A stretch of DNA of 64,000 bases from Lutibacter maritimus. Its GTDB lineage: Bacteria > Bacteroidota > Bacteroidia > Flavobacteriales > Flavobacteriaceae. Position 1 is the first letter of the stretch. Every line of letters begins with the position of its first letter. Location of the stretch: NCBI RefSeq assembly GCF_900116115.1, contig NZ_FOZP01000008.1, forward strand, positions 131,501 through 195,500, in the 5' to 3' direction. A program made the position numbers and the translations under genes. The notes below the pieces were generated by a model, which saw nothing but the letters and a program-made list of their open reading frames with translations, did not search any database and was not told the DNA's origin. Shown piece by piece: positions 1-9,738 of the stretch.

Positions 1-1
1 A

Positions 2-355
2 GTAGGACCTTCATCAATAATACTTGCAATGATGGCTTCTGGATTTAATGGGCAAAATTTTGCCTTTAATGGCTATTTACCTATTGACGCTGCTGAAAAA
101 AAAGCTGTATTAAAAAATTTAGAAAAATTATCTTTAGAGAAAAATCAATCTCAAATTTTTATTGAAACACCTTATAGAAATAATAAGTTCTTGTTAGATT
201 TAAAAACAATATTACATCCTGCAACTATGTTATGTGTTGCTTGTGATGTTACATTACCTACCGAATATATTAAAACCTTAAGTATAAAAGATTGGAAAAA
301 TGAAAATCCAGATCTACAAAAAAGACCAGCAATTTTTATTATCCATAGAATATAA
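2..355 (+). CDS. SAM-dependent methyltransferase, RsmI-like, 3' end only
   Basis: The reading frame is open from base 2 to a TAA at 353-355 and has no start in the window, so this is the C-terminal ~117 residues of a longer gene. It begins VGPSSIILAMMASG and continues NGQNFAFNGYLP, which resembles the tetrapyrrole-methylase/RsmI-type SAM methyltransferase fold of Bacteroidota, where the GPSS loop and the F-x-G-YLP strand form part of the cofactor and substrate pocket. ETPYRN and the ending RPAIFIIHRI also fit that family. The likely role is methylation of rRNA or another small substrate in the cytoplasm, but the specificity cannot be read because the N-terminal half is missing. A strong hairpin follows the stop. 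Confidence 0.75.
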   Translation, partial: VGPSSIILAMMASGFNGQNFAFNGYLPIDAAEKKAVLKNLEKLSLEKNQSQIFIETPYRNNKFLLDLKTILHPATMLCVACDVTLPTEYIKTLSIKDWKNENPDLQKRPAIFIIHRI

Positions 356-391
356 AAAAAGGTTTATTCAATTTATGAATAAACCTTTTTT
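354..391. terminator. Bidirectional intrinsic terminator
   Basis: A near-perfect inverted repeat (AAAAAAGGTTTATTCA, then 5 bases, then TGAATAAACCTTTTTT) lies between two converging genes. A-tracts and T-tracts flank the stem on both sides, so it can end transcripts from either strand. Confidence 0.85.
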
Positions 392-410
392 GTAAATCGA
401 AAATTAAAAG

Positions 411-1034
411 TTATTTAATTTTAGGTTTTTGGTTTGCTTCAATAAATGAAACATCATAGCCCGAAAACTGTTTTAAATAATTTCTTACTGAGGAACCAAA
501 AGCATCTGAAAAATAAAATTCTCCATTGCTTCGTAAAAACTTTTTCACATTTCCAGCTCCTGCTAAATGAGCAGCAGCAAGAATACCTGATTCTGTAATT
601 TTAATTCCATCAATTTTTTTTCCTACGGTTCTCTCAATATCTTTTCTTAAAATCCATTTATTTAATGAACATAGTGCTAAAAAAGCTTGTTCTTGTAATT
701 TTGGAGTGTTTAAAAATCTATGAGTGTCATAAATATTGAACCGTTCTAAGGTGCTTTTCCCAAATTGATATTTTCCTAAATATCCTAAAGAGTTCACAAC
801 ATCATATTGTCCTTGAGATTCTTTAAAAGCAATTGCTTCTCTAAATCCGTTGTACATTTTTCCAACAAAAGGGATGTTATTATACTCTTGGAAAATACTT
901 TCTTCTTCAGTAGGAACAGTACTTACAACTTCCGCTGCAATACTGTTTTTGCTGTAGTTGTTTTTATTTTTGGTAAAACTTGATATAAAAATTACCAAAG
1001 CTAAACAACTTAATATTAGTATTGTTTTTTTCAT
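411..1034 (-). CDS. Exported lysozyme-like (transglycosylase-fold) protein
   Basis: This is a 207-residue protein with an N-terminal signal peptide or anchor (about residues 1-21). Residues ~65-100 read FREAIAFKESQGQYDVVNSLGYLGKYQFG. A Glu-Ser pair followed by a G-x-x-GKYQFG stretch resembles the catalytic region of lysozyme/transglycosylase-like proteins, in which the Glu is the acid catalyst. A GILAAAHLAGAGNVKKFL segment near residue 150 fits the second half of such a fold. It would then act on peptidoglycan in the periplasm. The family call rests on motif shape alone. A TACCTTTG promoter element sits 35 bases upstream of the ATG. The gene converges with the preceding methyltransferase and is followed by a shared terminator. 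Confidence 0.55.
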   Translation of the reverse strand: MKKTILILSCLALVIFISSFTKNKNNYSKNSIAAEVVSTVPTEEESIFQEYNNIPFVGKMYNGFREAIAFKESQGQYDVVNSLGYLGKYQFGKSTLERFNIYDTHRFLNTPKLQEQAFLALCSLNKWILRKDIERTVGKKIDGIKITESGILAAAHLAGAGNVKKFLRSNGEFYFSDAFGSSVRNYLKQFSGYDVSFIEANQKPKIK

Positions 1035-1068
1035 AATTTAAAGGTTTTTCTCCTTTTAAATTTCGGGG

Positions 1069-1076
1069 CAAAGGTA
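1069..1076 (-). promoter_or_regulatory. Flavobacterial -7 promoter element (TACCTTTG)
   Basis: On the minus strand this reads TACCTTTG, a full match to the Bacteroidota TAnnTTTG -7 consensus, 35 bases before the ATG of the lysozyme-like gene. No clear -33 TTTG is visible at the expected distance. Confidence 0.6.
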
Positions 1077-1152
1077 ATTTTTATTTTTAAACCAACAATT
1101 TTTTTTAGCTTAAATGTGGTTTTTTAGCACTTTTTTAACGCTTTTTAGTTAA

Positions 1153-1179
1153 CGAAAACGTTTTATAAAGTTTTATAAA
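1153..1179. repeat. AAAACGTTTT palindrome followed by a tandem 10-mer
   Basis: Bases 1155-1164 form the perfect palindrome AAAACGTTTT. Immediately after it, GTTTTATAAA occurs twice in direct tandem (1160-1169 and 1170-1179). The element lies between the end of mltG and the promoter of the lysozyme-like gene. A CG-centred AAACGTTT core also occurs in the gap promoter and upstream of the rhodanese operon, so it may be a regulator site. No function is proven. Confidence 0.4.
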
Positions 1180-1201
1180 TCAAGTAGTTGATTTAAAATT
1201 A

Positions 1202-2236
1202 CTATCTATTTATTCCTTGTTTTGATAGCCAAATTTGATATTTTGCGGCATATTGGTTATGCTGAGCTAATGTCTTAGCAAACTCGTGTGTACCAATTTT
1301 TGTAGTACTTGCACACATAAAAAAGTAATCATGCGAAGCAGGTGATAAAACGGCATCTATTGAAGAAATATCAGGCATTGCAATTGGACCTGGAGGTAAT
1401 CCTAAATTTTTATAAGTGTTGTATGGTGAATCTATTACAAGATCTTTTGTTAAAACTCTTTTTATAATTACATCGTTACCTAATTTTTGTTTTACTGCAA
1501 AAATAATGGTTGGATCAGCTTGTAAAGGCCATTGTTCATGTAAACGATTTAAATATAATTTAGCAACCATAGGTCTTTCACTCACTGTTGATGTTTCTTT
1601 TTGAACAATGGAAGCTAATGTAATTACTTCAATTGGTGATAGATTTAATTTTTTTGCTTTGTCTAATCGTTCTTTATTCCAAAATCTATGATATTCATCT
1701 TTCATCTTGCTTCTAAAAAGATTGGCAGATGTGTTCCAATAAAACTCATATGTATTAGGTATATACATTCCTAAGGCAGTTTTCTTATTAAATCCGTTTT
1801 CTTTTAAAAATATAGTATCTTGAAAAGCTTGTAATAGTGTAACGGAATCGGCTTCAATTTGTTGGGCTATTCTTCCAGCAAGTTTTTCAAAATTATCTTG
1901 GTTATTATAAGATAATTTTACAGGAGTTTGCTTACCATTGCGCAATAAGTTAATTAATTTATTATTGCTCATTCCTTCAGTAATTTTATATTTTCCTGGT
2001 TTAATTGATTTTGGATAATCTTTTAAATTGGCTATAAAACTAAAGGTATTTACTCTTTTTAAATACGGACGAACTAAATTTTCAACAGTGGCATAATTAC
2101 TATTTGTTGGAATGTATAAAAAACCTTCTTTTATAGTATTTGGTTTGTATATTTTGTTGTAAAAATTATAACCGAATACTACACCAATAATTATTAATAG
2201 GCCAAAAATCAATAAAAAAAGTTTTTTTAAATTCAT
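1202..2236 (-). CDS. mltG: Endolytic transglycosylase MltG (YceG)
   Basis: This inner-membrane lytic transglycosylase cleaves nascent glycan strands and is thought to release them from the synthetic machinery. The 344-residue protein has one N-terminal membrane helix (about 5-24) and the YceG-type catalytic domain. The signature LASIVQKETSTVSERPMVA contains the catalytic Glu, followed by YLNRL, the QADPT stretch, and LPPGPIAMP...AVLSPASHDYFFMCA, where family members normally have P-x-P-I-x-N-PG-x-x-AI. Length is normal. It is the third gene of an operon with dapF and a GNAT acetyltransferase, five bases after the latter. Confidence 0.95.
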   Translation of the reverse strand: MNLKKLFLLIFGLLIIIGVVFGYNFYNKIYKPNTIKEGFLYIPTNSNYATVENLVRPYLKRVNTFSFIANLKDYPKSIKPGKYKITEGMSNNKLINLLRNGKQTPVKLSYNNQDNFEKLAGRIAQQIEADSVTLLQAFQDTIFLKENGFNKKTALGMYIPNTYEFYWNTSANLFRSKMKDEYHRFWNKERLDKAKKLNLSPIEVITLASIVQKETSTVSERPMVAKLYLNRLHEQWPLQADPTIIFAVKQKLGNDVIIKRVLTKDLVIDSPYNTYKNLGLPPGPIAMPDISSIDAVLSPASHDYFFMCASTTKIGTHEFAKTLAQHNQYAAKYQIWLSKQGINR

Positions 2237-2241
2237 TCGTT

Positions 2242-2760
2242 TTATTTTATTAATTGATATAATAATTCGTCTTTATATTGTTTATTGGTGTAAATCCAAT
2301 CTTTTTTGGTGCCTACCAATTTAAAATTTAATTTTTCAAATAATGCTATACTTTTTTTGTTTTCAGAAGTAATATTGGCATATAATTGATGAATATTTAA
2401 ATATTGAAATGCATAATCAATTACCAATTCTAGAGCATCGGTTGCATAACCTTTATTTTCATATTGAGGAAGTAATAAAATACCAATTCCTACACGATTG
2501 TGTTGTGGGTTAAAATCAAATAAATCAATCATACCAATAGGTATATTTGTTGAATTACAAATTACAAATCGGTATTGTTTAGCCTCGTATATATCTTGAT
2601 GAGCATTATTTATGTATTGTTTTAAAAGGTGTTTTGAAAAAGGAACTTGAGTACTGCTTACTTCCCAAAAAAGTTCGTTATTTTCTGTAAGGAACAGAAA
2701 ATCAATATCTTCTGGTTCTAATGCTCTTAAACTAATATTTTTTCCAATTAAGTTAGCCAT
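2242..2760 (-). CDS. GNAT-family N-acetyltransferase (RimJ/RimL type)
   Basis: This 172-residue protein is predicted to transfer an acetyl group from acetyl-CoA to an amine. The acetyl-CoA pyrophosphate loop is QYENKGYATDAL at about residue 118, preceded by the IGILLLP strand. A C-terminal NKKSIALFEKLNFKLVGTK segment is typical of the RimJ/RimL-like branch that acetylates protein N-termini or small amines. Its ATG overlaps the stop of dapF by one base (TAATG), which suggests translational coupling, and mltG follows after five bases. The natural substrate cannot be read from the sequence. Confidence 0.85.
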   Translation of the reverse strand: MANLIGKNISLRALEPEDIDFLFLTENNELFWEVSSTQVPFSKHLLKQYINNAHQDIYEAKQYRFVICNSTNIPIGMIDLFDFNPQHNRVGIGILLLPQYENKGYATDALELVIDYAFQYLNIHQLYANITSENKKSIALFEKLNFKLVGTKKDWIYTNKQYKDELLYQLIK

Positions 2761-3539
2761 TATATTTCTATGGTTCCTTCAAACACAAATTGCGCTGGTC
2801 CTTTTAAAAAAACATTGGTATAATTTTTACCTTCATTTTTAAACGAAACTTCTAAGTTACCACCTAAAACTTCAATTTCTATAGTGCTTTTGGTTGTTTT
2901 TAGAGTTTTATGTGCAGCTATTGCAACGGCTGTAACACCTGTTCCACAAGCCAACGTTTCATCTTCAACGCCACGTTCATAAGTTCTTACTTTAAAAGTA
3001 TTGTTTGAAGTTTTTTCAACAAAATTTACATTTGCGCCCGTTTTAAAATATGGTGCTCCATATCTAATTTTAGCACCTTCTTCTTTAACATTTATTGCAG
3101 AAACTGAATTACAAAAAGTAACATGATGTGGCGAACCTGTATTTAAAAAAGAATGTGTGCTTTCTTCAACAATATCAGAAACATCTATCATTTTTAAACT
3201 AACAATTTCATTTTTAACACTTGCAAAATGCAATCCGTCAATTGCATCAAATGAAGTTTCATTTTTTATAATTCCTAACTGTTTTGCAAAAGCAACTATG
3301 CATCTACCTCCATTACCACACATACTACCTTCATTTCCGTCAGCATTGTAATACATCATTTTAAAATCCTGTTTTTCAGAATTTTCTAATAAAATAAGTC
3401 CATCTGCTCCAATACCAAAACGGCGATTGCATAATTTTTCAATTAATCCTACATTGCTTTTAGGAAAAAATAGACTTCTATTATCAATCATAATAAAGTC
3501 GTTTCCTGTACCTTGGTATTTGTAAAAATGTAATTTCAT
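2760..3539 (-). CDS. dapF: Diaminopimelate epimerase
   Basis: DapF interconverts LL- and meso-diaminopimelate, the last step before lysine and the source of meso-DAP for peptidoglycan. Both catalytic cysteines are visible: Cys74 in GSMCGNGGRC and Cys198 in ETLACGTGVTA. The N-terminal GTGNDFIMIDNR strand is intact. Its 259 residues are normal for the family. The gene heads an operon with a GNAT protein and mltG. A TACATTTG element ends only five bases before the ATG, so the mRNA may be almost leaderless. dapA, the other lysine/DAP gene in the window, is elsewhere at 27.8 kb. Confidence 0.97.
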   Translation of the reverse strand: MKLHFYKYQGTGNDFIMIDNRSLFFPKSNVGLIEKLCNRRFGIGADGLILLENSEKQDFKMMYYNADGNEGSMCGNGGRCIVAFAKQLGIIKNETSFDAIDGLHFASVKNEIVSLKMIDVSDIVEESTHSFLNTGSPHHVTFCNSVSAINVKEEGAKIRYGAPYFKTGANVNFVEKTSNNTFKVRTYERGVEDETLACGTGVTAVAIAAHKTLKTTKSTIEIEVLGGNLEVSFKNEGKNYTNVFLKGPAQFVFEGTIEI

Positions 3540-3544
3540 CGGTA

Positions 3545-3552
3545 CAAATGTA
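3545..3552 (-). promoter_or_regulatory. -7 promoter element of the dapF operon
   Basis: The minus strand reads TACATTTG, a full TAnnTTTG match, ending five bases before the dapF ATG. With initiation about three bases past the element, the 5' leader would be only about 2-3 nt. No good -33 element is seen. Confidence 0.55.
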
Positions 3553-3601
3553 ATAAAATATCTATTGTTTTGATGATTTTAAATTTGTGAATTTTGTTTT
3601 T

Positions 3602-3638
3602 GTTAAAATGAGTTAAATGAGCGTTAATAAAGCGTTAA
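3602..3638 (+). promoter_or_regulatory. Helically phased GTTAA direct repeats upstream of the HtrA gene
   Basis: GTTAA occurs at 3602, 3612, 3623 and 3634, that is, with spacings of 10, 11 and 11 bp, one DNA turn. Direct repeats phased this way are typical of OmpR/PhoB/CpxR-family response regulator sites. The block ends about 28 bp before the TAATTTTG element of the protease gene. Bases 3603-3628 recur almost unchanged at 53045-53069. Confidence 0.5.
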
Positions 3639-3646
3639 AGCATATT

Positions 3647-3673
3647 TTTGAATATAATAAATATATAATTTTG
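3647..3673 (+). promoter_or_regulatory. Putative promoter of the HtrA protease gene
   Basis: TAATTTTG at 3666-3673 matches TAnnTTTG. TTTG at 3647-3650 could be the -33 element, although the 15-base spacer is a few bases shorter than usual, which would fit an activator-dependent promoter beside the GTTAA repeats. Confidence 0.45.
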
Positions 3674-3709
3674 AATGTTATTTAATTAAAATTTAAAAAA
3701 TATATAAAG

Positions 3710-5116
3710 ATGAAAAAAATATTGAGTATTGTGCTGTTTTCAGCTTTAGGAGGCGCTTTAACTTTAGGGGCTTATAAAATATTTTTAGAAAAACCTCAAG
3801 TAGTAATTGAACAATCAGGTATAACAAATCCTAAAACAGTAGCTGCAAATTATAGTGATGCACGTTTTGGAGGTGCGGAAAATATAGATTTCACTACAGC
3901 TGCTGAAAAAACATTAAACTCGGTTGTACATGTTAAAAACACAATGATGCAAACAATAAAAGACCCATTTGCTGAATTTTTCTACGGTCAAGGTAATGGA
4001 ACTCGTCAATTTTCACAAATTGGAACTGGAAGTGGAGTTATTATTTCATCAGACGGCTATATTGTTACCAATAACCATGTAATAAATAATGCTACTGATA
4101 TTGCGGTTGTTTTAAATAATAAAAAGGAATATAAAGCAAAAATTATTGGTACAGATCCAACAAATGATATTGCGCTAATAAAAGTGGATGCTAAAGATTT
4201 GCCTTACGTAACTTTTGGTGATTCTGATCATATTAAAATAGGAGAATGGGTGTTAGCTGTAGGTAATCCATATAATTTAACATCAACAGTAACCGCCGGA
4301 ATTATAAGTGCAAAAGGTCGTGATTTAGATGGAAACGGAAGTGTAGATTCATTTATACAAACTGATGCTGCTGTAAATCCAGGAAATAGTGGTGGAGCTT
4401 TAGTAAATACAAGAGGAGAACTTATTGGTATTAATACGGCAATTTCATCAATGACAGGCTCTTTTGTTGGTTATTCTTTTGCAGTTCCTTCAAATATTGC
4501 TAAAAAAGTTATAGAAGATTTAATGGAGTTTGGAAATGTTCAAAGAGCAGTTTTAGGTGTTGTTGGTGGCGAATTGGATGGTAAAGTTGCTGCAAATTTA
4601 GACGTAAACAATACTGAAGGTTTTTATATTTCTGAAGTATCTGAAGGTTCAGGAGCTGCAAAAGCAGGATTAAAACCCAAAGATATAATTATACAATTAG
4701 ATGGAAATAAAATTTCTACTTTTTCTGATTTGACAGGCTTTTTAAGAACAAAAAGACCAAATGATAAAGTTCAGGTTACTTTTTTAAGAGATAATAATCA
4801 AAAAACGGTTGAAGTATTGCTTTCAAAAAATGAAATTAGCAAAGTTTCAACTTTAGGTTTAGAGCTAAAAAACTTAAATAATACCGAATTAAAAAAATTA
4901 AAAATTGAAAATGGAGTTAAGGTTTCCAATATTTTAAATAAAGAATTACTTAGCTATGGAGTTAAAAAAGGATATATTATTACAGAAATAAATAATAAAA
5001 AAGTGTATTCAGTTGACGATGTAAATGATATGATTTCGGCAAAATCTTCAAACGAAGTAATGCGAATTGAAATGATTAATTTACAAGGAGAAGTTGAACG
5101 TTATATTTTTAGATAA
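3710..5116 (+). CDS. Deg/HtrA-type periplasmic serine protease with two PDZ domains
   Basis: This envelope protease/chaperone degrades misfolded periplasmic proteins. The 468-residue protein has an N-terminal signal or anchor helix (about 4-22) and a trypsin-like domain with the triad His123 (TNNHVINNATD), Asp153 (TNDIALIKV) and Ser227 (NPGNSGGAL). Two C-terminal PDZ domains follow (about 275-370 and 385-465); in the first, GFYISEVSEGSGAAKAGLK is a clear ligand-binding region. It stands alone, with its own terminator. Four phased GTTAA repeats upstream suggest control by an envelope-stress response regulator, as for degP in other bacteria. That regulator is not in this window. Confidence 0.95.
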   Translation: MKKILSIVLFSALGGALTLGAYKIFLEKPQVVIEQSGITNPKTVAANYSDARFGGAENIDFTTAAEKTLNSVVHVKNTMMQTIKDPFAEFFYGQGNGTRQFSQIGTGSGVIISSDGYIVTNNHVINNATDIAVVLNNKKEYKAKIIGTDPTNDIALIKVDAKDLPYVTFGDSDHIKIGEWVLAVGNPYNLTSTVTAGIISAKGRDLDGNGSVDSFIQTDAAVNPGNSGGALVNTRGELIGINTAISSMTGSFVGYSFAVPSNIAKKVIEDLMEFGNVQRAVLGVVGGELDGKVAANLDVNNTEGFYISEVSEGSGAAKAGLKPKDIIIQLDGNKISTFSDLTGFLRTKRPNDKVQVTFLRDNNQKTVEVLLSKNEISKVSTLGLELKNLNNTELKKLKIENGVKVSNILNKELLSYGVKKGYIITEINNKKVYSVDDVNDMISAKSSNEVMRIEMINLQGEVERYIFR

Positions 5117-5138
5117 TAATTAAGTTTGTTTCATTTTT

Positions 5139-5172
5139 AAAAAAAGCCTTTCTTTTTAAGAAAGGTTTTTTT
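5139..5172 (+). terminator. Intrinsic terminator after the HtrA gene
   Basis: AAAAGCCTTTCTT pairs with AAGAAAGGTTTTTT across a short T loop and is followed by a T run, 23 bases after the protease stop codon. Confidence 0.85.
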
Positions 5173-5184
5173 ATGCTTAAAATA

Positions 5185-5215
5185 TTTGCGAAAACGTTTG
5201 AAATGGGTATTTTTG
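5185..5215 (+). promoter_or_regulatory. gap promoter with an AAACGTTT palindrome in the spacer
   Basis: TTTG at 5185-5188, a 19-base spacer and TATTTTTG at 5208-5215 form a textbook Flavobacteriaceae promoter for the gene starting at 5242. The palindrome AAACGTTT (5192-5199) lies between the two elements, where a bound repressor would block RNA polymerase. CG-centred palindromes of this type are usual operators for LacI-family sugar regulators. The 16-mer CGAAAACGTTTGAAAT recurs exactly at 14786-14801. Confidence 0.7.
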
Positions 5216-5241
5216 CCGAAATTTAAAAAAAACAACACAAC

Positions 5242-6687
5242 ATGTCATTTAACGAACTTTACGAAAAAGAACTTGCTTTTCAAACCGACAGAAGAAGAGC
5301 AACTGTTGAATTTATTAGAATAATTAGTGATTTATGGTATGATGATACTATTGAATTAGTCCTATTTAGAAATCAATTAATTGATAGAAATGTAAGCGAA
5401 ATTTTAAATTTAGTGGAATACGCAAGTGATTTTGTTCAAAAACCAATTTCTATTTTTGATGCTGTTGAAATTGCACGAGAAATTAAAAGTCAGGCATTTC
5501 CTCCTTCTAAAATTGATATTGGAAAATTAGTGTATGAATTTCATTTAGATGAAGATCAGCATTCAATTAGAGATTTTGTAGTTGAAAGATTAGAAGCGTC
5601 TAATAATTCAGAAGAAATTGAACCAAAAGACGTTGTTTTATACGGTTTTGGTAGAATAGGTCGTTTATTAGCACGTGAATTAATGGCAAGAACAGGAAAA
5701 GGAAATCTAATGCGTTTGCGAGCTATTGTTACACGCGATGAAATTACTGAATCAATTCTGGAAAAAAGAGCAGCATTATTACAAAATGATTCTATTCATG
5801 GAGAGTTTAAAGGAACTGTAAGTTTTGACATCAATAAAAAAGCATTAATTATAAATGGAACAACTGTTCATATTATAAAAGCAAATGCACCTGAAGAAAT
5901 TAATTATACAGAGTATGGAATTTTTGATGCTTTAATTATAGATAATACGGGAGCTTTTAGAGATAAAGAAGCTTTAAGTAGACATTTAAAAGCTAAAGGA
6001 GCCTCAAAAGTATTATTAACTGCACCAGGAAAAGGAGTGCCAAACATTGTACATGGTGTAAATCATAAAGATTACAACCCGAAAGAAGTTGATATTTTTT
6101 CTGCAGCATCTTGCACTACAAATGCAATAACACCCATTTTAAAAGTGATGGAGGAAAGTTTTGGTGTTGTTTGTGGACATTTGGAAACAATTCATGCATA
6201 TACAAACGATCAAAATTTAGTAGATAATATGCATAAAAAATACAGACGAGGCAGAGCTGCTGCATTAAATATGGTTATTACAGAAACAGGCGCAGGGCAA
6301 GCAGTTACCAAAGCATTACCTTCTTTTGAAGGGAAATTGACATCAAATGCCATTCGTGTTCCAGTGCCTAATGGTTCTTTAGCTATATTAAATTTGCAAT
6401 TAGAAAATGCAGCTAGCAAGGAAACCATTAATACTGTTATGAAAAAATATGCTTTAGAAGGCGATTTGGTAGAGCAGATTAAATATTCTTTAAGTAATGA
6501 GTTGGTATCCTCTGATATTGTTGGCACTTCAGCTCCTGCAATTTTTGATAGCCACGCAACTATATCAGCAAAAGATGGTTCAAATGCAGTGCTGTATGTT
6601 TGGTATGATAATGAATATGGGTATAGCCATCAGGTCATTCGTTTGGCTCGTTATATTTCACAAGTAAGAAGGTTTGTATACTATTAA
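5242..6687 (+). CDS. gap: Glyceraldehyde-3-phosphate dehydrogenase, long form
   Basis: This enzyme performs NAD(P)-dependent oxidative phosphorylation of glyceraldehyde 3-phosphate, or the reverse in gluconeogenesis. At 481 residues it is about 145 longer than classical GapA. The extra length is an N-terminal domain (about 1-125) before the Rossmann motif YGFGRIGRLLARE at 134. The catalytic Cys291 is in AASCTTNAITP. HAYTNDQ, RRGRAAALNMVITETGA and the final WYDNEYGYSHQV are intact. Long GAPDHs of this type are common in Bacteroidota. The upstream promoter carries a possible LacI-type operator, so expression may respond to sugar supply. It is flanked by terminators and is monocistronic. Confidence 0.95.
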   Translation: MSFNELYEKELAFQTDRRRATVEFIRIISDLWYDDTIELVLFRNQLIDRNVSEILNLVEYASDFVQKPISIFDAVEIAREIKSQAFPPSKIDIGKLVYEFHLDEDQHSIRDFVVERLEASNNSEEIEPKDVVLYGFGRIGRLLARELMARTGKGNLMRLRAIVTRDEITESILEKRAALLQNDSIHGEFKGTVSFDINKKALIINGTTVHIIKANAPEEINYTEYGIFDALIIDNTGAFRDKEALSRHLKAKGASKVLLTAPGKGVPNIVHGVNHKDYNPKEVDIFSAASCTTNAITPILKVMEESFGVVCGHLETIHAYTNDQNLVDNMHKKYRRGRAAALNMVITETGAGQAVTKALPSFEGKLTSNAIRVPVPNGSLAILNLQLENAASKETINTVMKKYALEGDLVEQIKYSLSNELVSSDIVGTSAPAIFDSHATISAKDGSNAVLYVWYDNEYGYSHQVIRLARYISQVRRFVYY

Positions 6688-6708
6688 AAGATACTAACAA
6701 ATAAATAT

Positions 6709-8780
<2,072 letters not shown>

Positions 8781-8783
8781 TTT

Positions 8784-9578
8784 TTATTTATAAAAAATAT
8801 CATAAGCATACCTAATTATCATTAAAATAACAATAAATAAAAAGATAGACCGAACAAAAGTATTTCCTTTTTTTAATGCTAATTTTGTTCCAAGTATATT
8901 TCCTAAAATATTACAAATTGCCATTATAATTGCTAATTCAAGTAAGTAATTTCCTTGTTTTATAAATACAATTAATGCAAAAATATTTGTAATGCAATTA
9001 ATTACTTTAGAGTAAGCAGATGCTTCAACAAACTCAAACCCAAAAACAACTACAAAAGCTAATACTAAAAAGCTTCCAGTTCCTGGGCCAAAAAAGCCAT
9101 CATAAAAACCTATAATTAAACCTATAATTGAACCGTAAATTATCATCTTTTTAAACGATAATTTTTTAGTTTGTATGGCTCCTAAATTCTTTTTTATAAA
9201 AGTATAAATAGCAATTAAAATTAAAATTACTAAAATTAAAGGTTTTAGTGTATTTACATTTATGTAGCTAACTGTTTTTGCACCTAAAAATGAAGCTATT
9301 GCAGCCCAAAATGCAATAACAATCAGTACCTTATAATTGAATTTTATTTTTTTTGAATATTGAGCAGCTGAAATACTTGTGCCCGATAGTGCAGCTATTT
9401 TATTGGTTCCAAAAAGAGTAGGAATTGATGTGTTTGGTAAATTTATTAGTAATGCAGGAAGTTGAATTAATCCGCCACCACCAACAACTGAATCTATAAA
9501 ACCAGCAACAAATGAAAAAAAAGCTAATGAAAGTAAAGTTATAAAACCATAATCTGCAGCTATACTTAAAAAATCCAT
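8784..9578 (-). CDS. TauE/SafE (TSUP) family membrane permease
   Basis: This 264-residue, very hydrophobic protein has about eight membrane helices. The opening GFIDSVVGGGGLIQLPALL and the repeat GFYDGFFGPGTGSFLVLA in the second half are the two symmetric signatures of the sulfite exporter TauE/SafE family. Members move sulfite, sulfoacetate, thiosulfate or other organic and inorganic anions across the inner membrane. It is monocistronic and about 1.2 kb from the sulfur cluster, so a role in exporting a sulfur product is possible but not shown. No clear promoter was found in the 160 bases upstream. Confidence 0.88.
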   Translation of the reverse strand: MDFLSIAADYGFITLLSLAFFSFVAGFIDSVVGGGGLIQLPALLINLPNTSIPTLFGTNKIAALSGTSISAAQYSKKIKFNYKVLIVIAFWAAIASFLGAKTVSYINVNTLKPLILVILILIAIYTFIKKNLGAIQTKKLSFKKMIIYGSIIGLIIGFYDGFFGPGTGSFLVLAFVVVFGFEFVEASAYSKVINCITNIFALIVFIKQGNYLLELAIIMAICNILGNILGTKLALKKGNTFVRSIFLFIVILMIIRYAYDIFYK

Positions 9579-9738
9579 TTCATTAATTGTTGGTTTAAAT
9601 TTTTGTTTAAATATATTCTTTTTATTGATTTAGTAAACTTAAAATAACTACTTAATTTGCAGGTTTGTTTGATGAAATTTGGATTAATGAGTAAGACCCT
9701 AAAATAAACGAACTTTTTAAATTTAATGTCATCTTCAA

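Noticed and set aside
6210-6527. Long minus-strand open frame inside gap
   Set aside because: It lies wholly within a strongly conserved coding gene and has no family motif. The same applies to the other antisense frames, for example within psrA-like, gyrA, acyl-CoA dehydrogenase and clpC.
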